Shown here in pieces: positions 28,181 through 38,146 of a stretch of 39,041 bases of DNA. The translations under genes were made by a program, and so were the position numbers. Position 1 is the stretch's first letter. Each line of letters starts with the position of its first letter. The notes beneath the pieces were generated by a model, which was not told where the DNA came from, searched no databases, and saw only the letters and a list, made by a program, of their open reading frames with translations. Source of the stretch: Candidatus Dojkabacteria bacterium (lineage in GTDB: Bacteria; Patescibacteriota; Dojkabacteria; J137); the NCBI GenBank assembly GCA_937944235.1, contig CALDYZ010000031.1, positions 1 through 39,041 of the forward strand, written 5' to 3'.

Positions 28181-30127
28181 TTAGCTAAATGGGTTAGATA
28201 AATTGTAATTGTTTGTTGCGCTATCTACTTTGTATTCAAAATTACTATATTCAGGCTTCTTATCCATAAATAATTTTAGTTTATTACGGCCTTTTTTTAG
28301 GTTAACTTTAATCATAGACGAGTACATTCCTTCTACCAAACTACCATCATGTTGGTGTAATTTAGACGGAAAAATATAATTCTTGGCTAGTACTAACAAA
28401 CCGTATTCACCAGGTGTACCGAAGTAATCAAAACTTCCATCAGGTCCTGCCACTATGGTATCTATGTATTTATTATTTCGTAAATCATAAATTTTTACTA
28501 TTGCGTGAGGAATAGGTCTGCCAGATTCAGAATCTATAATCTTAGATGATTTACCTCTTATTGATAAAACATACAGCAACCATATCAGAATAGAAAATAT
28601 ATATAGTGCAAGTACTAAAATGTTTATAATGTTTGGAAATATTATAATTGCAATTAATGAAAAAGTGCCTCCAATCAGAAAAAATAAATTTCTTAGCATA
28701 GTAAACAAACCTCTAGTATACAAACTTAATCTTTCACCGAATGATAACGTACTCAAGTAAAAACTATCTATTGGTGCCAAGTTCACATCTAGAGTATAAG
28801 CTTCGCTATCGTTCGGAATTATCAAATCTTTAAAAAATGATTTATAATTACTTTTTGTTATTTCTAGTCTGTATTCTCCACCTGTGTTTATTGGAAATCC
28901 ATAGGTGCCATCTAAACCACTTACAGTACTTGCTACTAATTCAACACTTCTAATTAAAAACAGTCTGCAGTTAGCTAAGGATATGGGTTTTCCTGTATTT
29001 ATGTCAGTTATGACTCCCCATGAGCGTCTTTTACGGCTGATGAATAAACCAAACATATTAGCAAGTAAACCAAACAAATTTAAACCAGAAAGAATAGTGA
29101 ATAAAAGTCCCAAAATACTTGTAAATAAACCTAAATTTCCAATATCTTCTACCGATAAATTAGACAAAAAGTTACTAATATTCTTCGGAAGTTGTGAAAC
29201 AAAGTTTGATAAATCACTAAAAATTTTTGGTGGTATCTGTGTTGTGTTATTTGTGTTATCAGGTTCAGAAGATATTATATTGAAAGAAAAAGTATTATTT
29301 GAAGCGTTATTGCTTAGATCGTTTGCTGATATGTACAGTGTCAAAACACTTCCAAGTTGAATATTAAGTTGTGCTAAATCTATTGATAATAAATAGTTAT
29401 TTGGTGTTCCAGATAAGTTGAAGGCAGGGTTAGACAAGTCATATGTTGTACCGTTAATAGATATGGTAATTGTTGCCGTATCTATGCCCGATATATCATC
29501 TACTAATTTTATAGTAACAGTTGAGTTATTTGAGATAGGTAATGAACTTGTATTAGGATTAAATAAAAATATGCCTGGAGGAGTGTTATCTAGAGTTGTG
29601 CATGGAGAAGCATTAAAGTTCAGTGTAACATTCGAGATAGTATCTAGAATATCCATAGATGTACTTGCGTCAGCTATATTACTATCTATAGTATCTCCAT
29701 ATCCAGTAAACCAAAAGCTCAAGTTGGTACTTGTTGTACTTCCTATGTTCTTTATTTTAACTGTTGCAAACTGTCTTTTATCATTAAAAGTAAGGCCTGA
29801 GCTATCACCTGCAAATTGAATGTATCCAGCATTAGTATCATTTTGTATAGCATAAATTTTGTTGAATGCGTTTCCGTTAACTAAATCAAGAGATGGTGTA
29901 CTAGTGTCTGCATCCACAATTTCTATCTCGTTTGGATTATACAAGATCCTGACATCAGCGGCATTAACGTTCTGACCATTAGCGTCGATAAAAACTTTCA
30001 AGTCCTCAACACAATTTTTCTTTAAGTTTAAAATATCAGACGCGAAAGAATATGAAGCCGCGCTCAATTTTAAGTTTGTGAGGTTAAATAAACCCAACGC
30101 AATTAAAATACACAATAGAATTCTCAT
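28181..30127 (-). CDS. Secreted/membrane protein: signal peptide, cohesin-like N-terminal domain, Ig-like domain, TM segments, two carboxypeptidase-regulatory-like domains
   Basis: Cohesin-like VFIDANGQNVNAADVRILYNPNEIEIVDAD..AGYIQFAGDSSGLTFNDKRQFATVKIKN; SWGVITDINTGKPISLANCRLFLI..GLDGTYGFPINTGGEYRLEITKSNY; SSKIIDSESGRPIPHAIVKIYD..GPDGSFDYFGTPGEYGLLVLAKNY. Confidence 0.7.
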   Translation of the reverse strand: MRILLCILIALGLFNLTNLKLSAASYSFASDILNLKKNCVEDLKVFIDANGQNVNAADVRILYNPNEIEIVDADTSTPSLDLVNGNAFNKIYAIQNDTNAGYIQFAGDSSGLTFNDKRQFATVKIKNIGSTTSTNLSFWFTGYGDTIDSNIADASTSMDILDTISNVTLNFNASPCTTLDNTPPGIFLFNPNTSSLPISNNSTVTIKLVDDISGIDTATITISINGTTYDLSNPAFNLSGTPNNYLLSIDLAQLNIQLGSVLTLYISANDLSNNASNNTFSFNIISSEPDNTNNTTQIPPKIFSDLSNFVSQLPKNISNFLSNLSVEDIGNLGLFTSILGLLFTILSGLNLFGLLANMFGLFISRKRRSWGVITDINTGKPISLANCRLFLIRSVELVASTVSGLDGTYGFPINTGGEYRLEITKSNYKSFFKDLIIPNDSEAYTLDVNLAPIDSFYLSTLSFGERLSLYTRGLFTMLRNLFFLIGGTFSLIAIIIFPNIINILVLALYIFSILIWLLYVLSIRGKSSKIIDSESGRPIPHAIVKIYDLRNNKYIDTIVAGPDGSFDYFGTPGEYGLLVLAKNYIFPSKLHQHDGSLVEGMYSSMIKVNLKKGRNKLKLFMDKKPEYSNFEYKVDSATNNYNLSNPFS

Positions 30128-30156
30128 TTTATAAACTTAGTTAAAGTTAAAAAATT

Positions 30157-30801
30157 TTAATCTCCTATTAAAAAAAAATTTTTTCTTGTTATTTCTAAAT
30201 CAGTTTCATTTACTATACCGTCTTTGTTCAGATCAGATATTGTGTCTGAGGTATTTAATTTTAAGATCTGTGCAGAAATGTCCAATGAATTAACTTTATT
30301 ATCTTTAAGACTGTTGATTTCGCCAGCGATTAAAACATATTGTGACACCCTAAAATCTTTTGTTGTCAGGTACGTTGAAAACAAATTTTGTGAAGAAATT
30401 TTTCTTCTAAGATGAGAAACACCTTTAACATATAGGTGGTATGAACTTGGATTAGGATAAATGCTATTAGCACAAAAGTTGTAAGTACCTAAACCTAAAC
30501 CATTAGTTATTAAATTAACTGTATGAAAATTAACTTCATTAGTATATTTTATATCAATTTGAGCTTGTGTACCATAATTACCAAAACTTCTATCGCTTGG
30601 TTGTAAAAAAATTTCTAATATGCAACCGTGTACATTCGAAGATATTGTCATATTTTTGTCTACAGATGCCATAACAAAGTTTAGAAATATAAATTGCGAT
30701 GTAAGAACAAAGACAAATAAGAAAAGCGTTCGCAATCTTAATCTAGAATTCATAAATAAAATTAACAATAAGATCAAAAACCTATTTTTAAAGACTATCA
30801 C
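30157..30801 (-). CDS. Secreted protein with C-terminal dockerin-like (duplicated F-hand) module
   Basis: N-terminal hydrophobic leader; C-terminal LKDNKVNSLDISAQIL..SDLNKDGIVNETDLEITRKNF. Confidence 0.7.
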   Translation of the reverse strand: MIVFKNRFLILLLILFMNSRLRLRTLFLFVFVLTSQFIFLNFVMASVDKNMTISSNVHGCILEIFLQPSDRSFGNYGTQAQIDIKYTNEVNFHTVNLITNGLGLGTYNFCANSIYPNPSSYHLYVKGVSHLRRKISSQNLFSTYLTTKDFRVSQYVLIAGEINSLKDNKVNSLDISAQILKLNTSDTISDLNKDGIVNETDLEITRKNFFLIGD

Positions 30802-30850
30802 AAATAAAGAATTTTTACCATTTTTAGCTGAAATTTATTACTGATGAGTT

Positions 30851-31354
30851 TTATATCAGATTTTTTTCAAGGGTTTTATCCATAGTTGTGTTTTCGATGT
30901 TTTGAACTTTTAAAAACCTTCTTAAGTGTCTATCTTCATTTGAAAAATTATTATTTAAAAAGGTTTTAACAATTTCTGTAAATGGTTCTATTTCATAATC
31001 TGCGCTTAGACAAATTATATTTGCATTATCATCTAGTCTTGCCATTTTAGCTTGTTTAGCAGTTAAGCATAAGGCTGCGTACGCGCCTCTAACTTTATTA
31101 GCAGCTATTACCATCCCATTACCTGATCTGCATATTAATATACCAATGCTGTTATTTTCTTTGGATACCTCTGTTGCTAACTTTAATGCGTAGTCCGGAT
31201 AATCATCTTGGGGATCGAAGGCGTACGGTCCTAGATCAATAATTTTATAATTTGATAGGATGTTAAGAAGGTTATTTTTCAATTTATAGCCACCGTGATC
31301 TGAAGCTATAAAAATCTTATTTTTTTGTGTTTTCTGTTTCATCTTCAGGACCAA
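30851..31354 (-). CDS. rpiB: Ribose-5-phosphate isomerase B (RpiB/LacAB family)
   Basis: FIASDHGGYKLKNNLLNIL; DYPDYALKLATEV; ICRSGNGMVIAANKVRGAYAALC. Confidence 0.9.
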   Translation of the reverse strand: MVLKMKQKTQKNKIFIASDHGGYKLKNNLLNILSNYKIIDLGPYAFDPQDDYPDYALKLATEVSKENNSIGILICRSGNGMVIAANKVRGAYAALCLTAKQAKMARLDDNANIICLSADYEIEPFTEIVKTFLNNNFSNEDRHLRRFLKVQNIENTTMDKTLEKNLI

Positions 31355-31547
31355 AAAATAAATCTAATATTTTAAATCTGTCAAATACTCTTAGTGTGGC
31401 AACGATAATCCAGAATATATCAACTAAAAAAGCCAAAACAAACTCTATCAAAACTTTCAACATCTGAAATACTATATTTAGTAAAAACTTTAGTATGTTG
31501 TATAAGATTTTTATAGATATTTTGAGAACTTTTAATAAAATTTGCAT
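31317..31547 (-). CDS. Small hydrophobic membrane protein overlapping rpiB start
   Basis: 76-aa ORF, strongly hydrophobic, acidic tail; overlaps rpiB 5' end. Confidence 0.5.
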   Translation of the reverse strand: MQILLKVLKISIKILYNILKFLLNIVFQMLKVLIEFVLAFLVDIFWIIVATLRVFDRFKILDLFFGPEDETENTKK

Positions 31548-31693
31548 TATTTAATTCTTTCAAACTTAATATTTAAATCTCATAATGTTTCTCCTAAAAA
31601 GGATATCAAATTTTGCTAATAATAAAAAATGTTTTTAAAATTAGCTTTTGTATACAACAAAAATTATATAATAATTTTATTACTTAAGCTAAT

Positions 31694-33484
31694 ATGTCCA
31701 GTGACCAAGTAGAATTTATTAAATCTAATCTAGATATAGTACATGTCATTTTGAGATATATTCCCAATCTTAAAAAAGCCGGTTCAGGATGGGTTGGATT
31801 GTGCCCATTTCATAAAGAAAAAACACCATCTTTTCATGTAAATCAAAAAGATCAGTATTACAAATGTTTTGGATGTGGAGCCGCAGGAGATGTTATAAGT
31901 TTCATTCAAAATATAGAAAAAGTAAATTTTAAAGAGGCTCTTTTGATAGCAGCTGATATAGCTAATGTAAAGCTCACATCAATTAAATACGATGATAATA
32001 AAGAAATAAAAAAAAGACTAATAGAAGCTAATTTAGTTACTGCTAAATTTTATAACTACATTCTAAATGCTCACAAATTAGGAGAGAAAGGAAGACAATA
32101 TGCTTTAAAAAGAGGTTTAAATGGAGAAATTATAAGTAAATTTTTACTTGGTTATGCACCAAACACTAATAATAGTTTGAAACATTTTTTATTAGCAAAA
32201 GGTTTTACTGAACAAGAATTAGTAGACTTTGGTTTACTAATAAATAGAAATGGTAAGTTTAAAGATAAATTTAGAGATCGTTTAATCCAGCCAATCTTTT
32301 CAATAAAAGGAGATGTAATAGGTTTTAGTGGAAGGTACATAGGTGAAAACAAAAATGCACCCAAGTATCTAAATTCACCAGAAACTTTAGTATACAAAAA
32401 AAATGAGACTTTGTATTCTATGTATCATGCAATTGAATTTATTAAATTAGCAGGTGAAGTAATTTTGGTAGAGGGTAATATAGATGTACTTAGTTCACAT
32501 AGGGTGGGTATCGGAAATATTGTAGCTTCTCTGGGGACTTCTTTTACTGAACAACAAGCAAAACTCATAAAAAGATATACAAATAAAATACTGATATGTT
32601 TTGATACTGATTTAGCGGGAATAAAAGCTGTTATTAGAGCAATAGGTATATGTGAAAGAGTTGATTTAACTTACAGAGTAATAAATTTAGGGAAATATCA
32701 GGATGCGGATGAATTCATAAATAACAGTAAAGATCCTAGGAATGAGTGGTTGCTGTTGATCAAGAACAATGAAGATGCTGTATCATATTTACTTGATAGA
32801 TTTAAATTAGGTTTAAATTTATCATCAATTGACCAAAAATCAAAATATAAAGAATTAGCATATGATGTATTGAAGTTAATCAAAAATGATGTTGCCCTTT
32901 TCCACTACTGTAGAAACTTATCCCTAGAGCTCGAGGTGCCAGAACAGGTTATTATCAATGAAGTGATTGAGTTGCGAGAGAAGCTTCCCAAAAAGTACGA
33001 TTATGACGATGTTAACCTTGAAGTGTTAAATGACTTGGATGAACCAGTAATGAGTCAAAAGAGCTTGGATGTTATCAATAATAAGATGATTGATAATATA
33101 TATTTCTTTCAACTATTTGTGAATTTATTATACCCACCTGATTTAGAGGATTATCCAAGAGAGGATTTTTTTGAGGATTCTTTTTTTCAAAAGTTATTAA
33201 ATTTTTGTGTAGATAATTACGAAGATCTAAACTTCAACGAATTTTTTAGTGAGTTATCTAGTGATGATGATAAAGAACTCTTTAATAAATTCATAAAGTT
33301 TGATTTGCTACCAGAGATCGATCAAATTGATAAACAATTTAAAAAATTAAATAAAATCTACTGGCAAAGATATATTTCAAAAAGATTGATGCAACTTAGA
33401 AAAATTGACGATGAAGAAAATTTAGATAAAGTAAATGAGGAAATTAAAAGATTATCAAAACTAAAGGTCAAGTATTCTAAGTAA
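31694..33484 (+). CDS. dnaG: DNA primase DnaG
   Basis: Zinc motif GLCPFHKEKTPSFHVNQKDQYYKCFGCGAAGDVISFI; TOPRIM VEGNIDVLSSH..FDTDLAG. Confidence 0.97.
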   Translation: MSSDQVEFIKSNLDIVHVILRYIPNLKKAGSGWVGLCPFHKEKTPSFHVNQKDQYYKCFGCGAAGDVISFIQNIEKVNFKEALLIAADIANVKLTSIKYDDNKEIKKRLIEANLVTAKFYNYILNAHKLGEKGRQYALKRGLNGEIISKFLLGYAPNTNNSLKHFLLAKGFTEQELVDFGLLINRNGKFKDKFRDRLIQPIFSIKGDVIGFSGRYIGENKNAPKYLNSPETLVYKKNETLYSMYHAIEFIKLAGEVILVEGNIDVLSSHRVGIGNIVASLGTSFTEQQAKLIKRYTNKILICFDTDLAGIKAVIRAIGICERVDLTYRVINLGKYQDADEFINNSKDPRNEWLLLIKNNEDAVSYLLDRFKLGLNLSSIDQKSKYKELAYDVLKLIKNDVALFHYCRNLSLELEVPEQVIINEVIELREKLPKKYDYDDVNLEVLNDLDEPVMSQKSLDVINNKMIDNIYFFQLFVNLLYPPDLEDYPREDFFEDSFFQKLLNFCVDNYEDLNFNEFFSELSSDDDKELFNKFIKFDLLPEIDQIDKQFKKLNKIYWQRYISKRLMQLRKIDDEENLDKVNEEIKRLSKLKVKYSK

Positions 33485-34003
33485 TTAATCATTATCTGCT
33501 TTGAACAATAGGATACTAATGAAGAATATACCTAAATTTATTATTGAGGCTAAATACAAAAAGTAATTTATACTTTGGTATAAGTTAATGCTTTTTATCA
33601 ACTCGAGGAAGGCGCATTTGATTTGGTATAGAAAATGGTCAGAATTTGCAGAACCTAAAGACTGCATGATATAAACTATCAAGCTTAGTGTATAATTAGC
33701 AAGAAAAGTCGGTATGATAAATCCCACAAATGTTGCAATTGCAAAAACAAATTCCCTTTTGCCTCTTTTAAGTTTATCGGAAAGAATATTGTAGTAGACG
33801 TTATGTAAGTAATTAATTATGGTGACAAACAAGATCGACAGGGATATTAGTCCGGCGAAAATAAATATAACTTTTAGTAAATTTCCTACATAGTTTGTAT
33901 TCCAGTACAATATATAAAAACCAATGAAACATAAAAAACTTGATAAGGTATACCTTAAAGGTAAATATTTGTTCGATATTATTGCAATAAACTTTTCTTT
34001 CAT
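33485..34003 (-). CDS. Hypothetical membrane protein, about 4 TM
   Basis: 172-aa ORF with four hydrophobic segments. Confidence 0.6.
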   Translation of the reverse strand: MKEKFIAIISNKYLPLRYTLSSFLCFIGFYILYWNTNYVGNLLKVIFIFAGLISLSILFVTIINYLHNVYYNILSDKLKRGKREFVFAIATFVGFIIPTFLANYTLSLIVYIMQSLGSANSDHFLYQIKCAFLELIKSINLYQSINYFLYLASIINLGIFFISILLFKADND

Positions 34004-34215
34004 TTTCTCAAATCTGATATCATACTTATTTTAGTAATAGTGTAATTAAATATCAATACAAAAGAGGATTATGTTTAATAGTAGTTTATTTTTTTTTAAT
34101 AAAGCTCCATAAACGAATTTTATTTTTTGCGATGCTTAAAAAAACTTGCAATATCACTTCAAGTGTATAATACTAAAATAGTTTTGATAAAATTTAATAT
34201 AATAAAACTGAAATT

Positions 34216-35538
34216 ATGAAAAGAAAGATTATAAAAAGAAGTACATCAAGGATATTATCCTCTTTAAAGAGAGGTGTTTTAGGAGAGGAAATAAAAATTA
34301 TAGGTGTTACAGGTACATTGGGAAAGACTACAGTGGCCCATATGCTTTGGTACATTTTAGTCCAAAATGGAATTAAGGCTGGCTTAATTTCTTCAGATGG
34401 AGTCTTCAAACTGGATGATAAAGATTTTAGTTATAGAGCAAATGATTTAGATCAGGGGAGATTGATTGATCTGATTGAAAATTTTATTGAAGAATCATAT
34501 GAAGTGTTAGTAGTTGAAGTAAGCTCAAAAGCATTGGCGAATGGTGTTTTTGATAGGATAAGGTTTGATTCTGGGATAATTACAAACATGAAACATCATG
34601 ATAAGGATCTATATTCCACGTGGGAGGAGTATGCAGAATTGAAATTATCTTTTTTAAATTTAATGAAAGATGATGCGCTATTGTTGGTTGATTCATCTAA
34701 TGAAATATTAGATTGGCTAGAAAAAAATGAACGAAATATATTTTCTAACATATTGTTGTATATAGCAGGTGAAACTCAAAATAAAGTAGATGAAAATAAA
34801 TTTGTTTTAGATAGTAAAACTTATTCTTTAAATTCTTATTCTGAAGTAAATATAAAAAATGCAATACAAGCAATCAAAATGGCTCAAAATTATATTCAAA
34901 ATAAAGATCACTTTGTTGAAGAACTCAGTTCTTTTCAATTTCCAAAGGGGCGAATGGAGCTAATTAGATCTAACCAAGTCAATGTGATTATTGATGGGGC
35001 AAAAAGAAAGGAAGAGGTAGACAGTTCTTTGGTAGAAATCAAAAAACGACTAACACCGGATCAACAAATCATAGCTGTTGTTGGAGCAGAGGGATCAATT
35101 GATCCAGATAGAAAAAAAGTTGGTTTGGCAGCCGTACATGTAGCTGATAAAGTGATTCTTGCGCCTACTGATCCTAGAAAAGAAGATGTTGAATACATCA
35201 ATAGCGTTATGATTGCTTACATGGAAAAAGATGGAGGAGTGGTGGTAGAAAGATTTACATCTCAGGAAGAATTTAGAATGGCGAACAAAGAAAGTTTAAA
35301 AATTAGAATACAAAGAGTGGTCAAAAATGGTAGTGTTCCAATAATATCCTTTGATGAAAACAATTATACAGCTCGGATAGATGCTATAGAGATGTCACTG
35401 ATTTTAGCAAATCCTGGTGATTTGGTTTATATATGCGGAAAAGGTAATGATAATTCAATGTTTTTTGATGGAATTGAGTATGAATGGAGTGATCATGAGG
35501 CCTTGCAAATTGCGATGGATAGATTGGGAATTATTTAA
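34216..35538 (+). CDS. Mur ligase family protein (MurE-like paralog lacking the N-terminal UDP-binding domain)
   Basis: P-loop GVTGTLGKTTVAHML near N-terminus; VEVSSKAL; TNMKHHDKD; APTDPRKED; CGKGNDNSM. Confidence 0.8.
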   Translation: MKRKIIKRSTSRILSSLKRGVLGEEIKIIGVTGTLGKTTVAHMLWYILVQNGIKAGLISSDGVFKLDDKDFSYRANDLDQGRLIDLIENFIEESYEVLVVEVSSKALANGVFDRIRFDSGIITNMKHHDKDLYSTWEEYAELKLSFLNLMKDDALLLVDSSNEILDWLEKNERNIFSNILLYIAGETQNKVDENKFVLDSKTYSLNSYSEVNIKNAIQAIKMAQNYIQNKDHFVEELSSFQFPKGRMELIRSNQVNVIIDGAKRKEEVDSSLVEIKKRLTPDQQIIAVVGAEGSIDPDRKKVGLAAVHVADKVILAPTDPRKEDVEYINSVMIAYMEKDGGVVVERFTSQEEFRMANKESLKIRIQRVVKNGSVPIISFDENNYTARIDAIEMSLILANPGDLVYICGKGNDNSMFFDGIEYEWSDHEALQIAMDRLGII

Positions 35539-35802
35539 AAACTATGAATCTTGTTCTAAATTTTTATCAGACGATGTTTTACCTCCAAATGTTGTTAATT
35601 CATCAAAGTATTTAGAGCAAAATTCCTTTATTCTATTATTCAATTCTCCGTCTTTTAAAATGCCAATAACACGCAAAAGAATTGATTCTTCTACAATAAA
35701 AAATTTATATGAATAGTAAGTTATAAAAATTGCAAGTACGTAGTAATGTTTTAGTGCGTTTTGTAAAAGTTGATCTGTTTTTGTTAGCGTACGGCTAGAA
35801 AG

Positions 35803-36216
35803 TCATTGTAAAAATTTTAATACATCAATTAAATTATCTAAAGTTAATTTGTTTAATTTGATATCTTTTTTAGTGCCTCGATAAATTTCAAGATGTGTCC
35901 TGTCATCATGAATATCTAAAATTGTGTCATAGCTAAGTGTCATTGTTTTTTTAAATTCATGACTTATTACAAAAAAGTAGGCTTCTATCGGATGTCTGTT
36001 TGGATCATTATAAAATTGTTGTATTTCATCAATGATCTCCTGATGATTAGGGGATATAGATAAAAAATTTACAGTTCCACTTTCATTCCAACTTAATTCT
36101 AAATTTATTTCAGAAATCAGTGTTTCTATTTGAGCAATCTGTTCAGGTTTTTCTTTTTCTATAGCGCTTAAATCTAGTTTTTGTATAAAATCTTCAAAAG
36201 GATTTGAATTAGACAT
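35803..36216 (-). CDS. Hypothetical protein (137 aa); frame stays open for 86 codons after its UGA stop
   Basis: ORF; downstream in-frame open region 35802..35542 (-). Confidence 0.6.
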   Translation of the reverse strand: MSNSNPFEDFIQKLDLSAIEKEKPEQIAQIETLISEINLELSWNESGTVNFLSISPNHQEIIDEIQQFYNDPNRHPIEAYFFVISHEFKKTMTLSYDTILDIHDDRTHLEIYRGTKKDIKLNKLTLDNLIDVLKFLQ

Positions 36217-36366
36217 TTTTTTGTTAGTTAAAATATTATTTATTAAGATTTTTTGTAGAATTTAATTCTACTATCATTTTACCATTAATTTGTTAGTCAT
36301 AACGGTACTGAACATTACTGTGATAAAGCACGGTAAGTACTAAACAAGTAATTGATTCATCACTTG

Positions 36367-37473
36367 TTATTGCATATAGACAATATCTTGCTCTTGTATC
36401 TTATCTAAAAATTCGTTTAGAGTCATAGAATCAATAAATTTCATATACTCCATTGCGTTATTAATGCCTATGTATCTGTAGTGCCATGATTCAGCATTGT
36501 ATCCCGTTAGTTCTTCTTTTCCAACTGGGTAACTTTGAATAAAGCCAAACTTGTAACTATTTTTTTGCAACCATTTACCTGCTACTGTATCTGCAAATTT
36601 ATTTGTAAATTCAAATCCAGAGTCTTCACTAAAAAAATCAACTGTAGTACCAAGCTGGTGCTCAGATTGGCCAGGTTTTGCTGATATTTTTTCAGCTTCG
36701 GTTATTCCAAGTTGTTTTACCCAGTAACTGTACACTTCTTCTTGTTGCAAATATGATCTATAACCTGATGCAATAACTAAATTTTTACCTGTTTCTTTTT
36801 TAAGAACATTTAGCATGTTTACCAAAGCATCAGCTGCTTCTGTTCTTAACATAATATTTGATACATTCGTATACAGTAGTTTGTCTTTGTTTAGATCAAC
36901 TAAATCACTTGGTTCGTAATCTGTAGGTATTGACGTGTGCCTAGATACATTTGCGGTTAGATCATTTGGATCTAATATGAATGAAACTTTGTCGTCAAAA
37001 TTTAATAAATAACCATTTTTTTTGTTTATATTAAAAACTACATCAGCTATATTAAAATTTTTGATGTCAGTTTCTAATGATTCATACACATCTTTGTCAT
37101 ATGCTTGTATTTGTATTTTGCGAGAATTATTACCTGTTCCTAAATTACCTATTTTTATGACATGATGGTATTCCATGTCTTTGTTTTTAGTTTGTAAAAT
37201 TATAGTGTTTTTTGTATTCACTAATCTTACTGGTTTGTTTGTGATGATTCTTACAAAAACTTCTTTTTGATAAGTTTCTATATCGTTTTTGTATGTTTTC
37301 ACTAGTAATTTTGCTGTAGCATCCTCAGGTAAAGTGGGAGTATTTTTTGTGTTTGGAGTTTCAAATTGTATAATTTTTATTCCTAAGTACCTTTGTACAG
37401 CATCATTTGTAATCCAAACAATACTCAGTGACACGAATAATATTAATAGAATACGTAAAAATTTTTTGATCAC
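36367..37473 (-). CDS. D-alanyl-D-alanine carboxypeptidase, VanY (peptidase M15B) family
   Basis: ASGYRSYLQQEEVY; KPGQSEHQLGTTVDF; ESWHYRYIG metal-site motifs; N-terminal signal/TM. Confidence 0.9.
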   Translation of the reverse strand: MIKKFLRILLILFVSLSIVWITNDAVQRYLGIKIIQFETPNTKNTPTLPEDATAKLLVKTYKNDIETYQKEVFVRIITNKPVRLVNTKNTIILQTKNKDMEYHHVIKIGNLGTGNNSRKIQIQAYDKDVYESLETDIKNFNIADVVFNINKKNGYLLNFDDKVSFILDPNDLTANVSRHTSIPTDYEPSDLVDLNKDKLLYTNVSNIMLRTEAADALVNMLNVLKKETGKNLVIASGYRSYLQQEEVYSYWVKQLGITEAEKISAKPGQSEHQLGTTVDFFSEDSGFEFTNKFADTVAGKWLQKNSYKFGFIQSYPVGKEELTGYNAESWHYRYIGINNAMEYMKFIDSMTLNEFLDKIQEQDIVYMQ

Positions 37474-37572
37474 TAGTTATATGTAAACTTAAATAATGTT
37501 AACATTTTGAGTAACTTTTTTTATTTTTTTGGTATTTTTTGTTTTGGATAGATTAAAAATATTTGATTTTTT

Positions 37573-38019
37573 ATGATCAAGAAATTTTTAATAAAAAGTC
37601 TTAAAGATCAGCAGTTTGATGTGAAAGAAAACACTGAATTTACATGTAAACTGCTTCTTAAACAGATTAATATACAATCAACAATTAATTTTGTACATAC
37701 TAATAACAATGTTGTTTCTCGTATAAAGTTTAGACTAGTTTTGCTAGACGATACCTTTGTGAACTTAAAAGTAAATGTAAGAGTTGAACGTGACTTTAAA
37801 AATATAGACACTTTTTTAGATATTAGGGCACTGATTGTATCTCAAACTGCTCAGATCATACTAATTCCATCTATGGAAGTATGTGAAAATGAACTAGCAG
37901 CAGGTCATGCAGCTACCATAAGTAGTATAGATGAAATTCAATTATATTATCTGCATTCTAGGGGCTTATGTAAAAAAGTAAGTACACTTAATTTAACAAA
38001 AAGTTTTTTAAAGTCTTAA
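37573..38019 (+). CDS. Short SufB/SufD-like protein (C-terminal SufBD core only)
   Basis: PSMEVCENELAAGHAATISSIDEIQLYYLHSRGLCKKVSTLNLTKSFL resembles SufB/D C-terminus (P-LEI--ndVkaSHgATvgqlDee-LFYL-SRGi). Confidence 0.65.
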   Translation: MIKKFLIKSLKDQQFDVKENTEFTCKLLLKQINIQSTINFVHTNNNVVSRIKFRLVLLDDTFVNLKVNVRVERDFKNIDTFLDIRALIVSQTAQIILIPSMEVCENELAAGHAATISSIDEIQLYYLHSRGLCKKVSTLNLTKSFLKS

Positions 38020-38028
38020 ACAATTTAA

Positions 38029-38110
38029 TGCCGACGAAGGGACTCGAACCCCCACACCTTACGGTACATGTTCCTAAGACATGCGCGTATACCATTTCCG
38101 CCACGTCGGC
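38029..38110 (-). tRNA. tRNA-Leu (anticodon UAG), no encoded CCA
   Basis: Acceptor GCCGACG/CGTCGGC + A; anticodon stem CATGT/ACATG with loop CTTAGGA; long variable arm; T-loop TTCGAGT. Confidence 0.93.
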
Positions 38111-38146
38111 AAATCTAGAGAATTATATTACATTTAATTAGAAATG

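Noticed and set aside
31117-31150. RpiB motif CRSGNGM instead of CGTGIGM as evidence of a novel enzyme
   Set aside because: LacAB/RpiB family members vary here; not strong enough on its own.
35795-35806. UGA at 35803 as a selenocysteine codon
   Set aside because: The only nearby stem downstream (TAGC-CGTAC-GCTA) is 4 bp and does not resemble a bacterial SECIS; no Sec-type enzyme motif.
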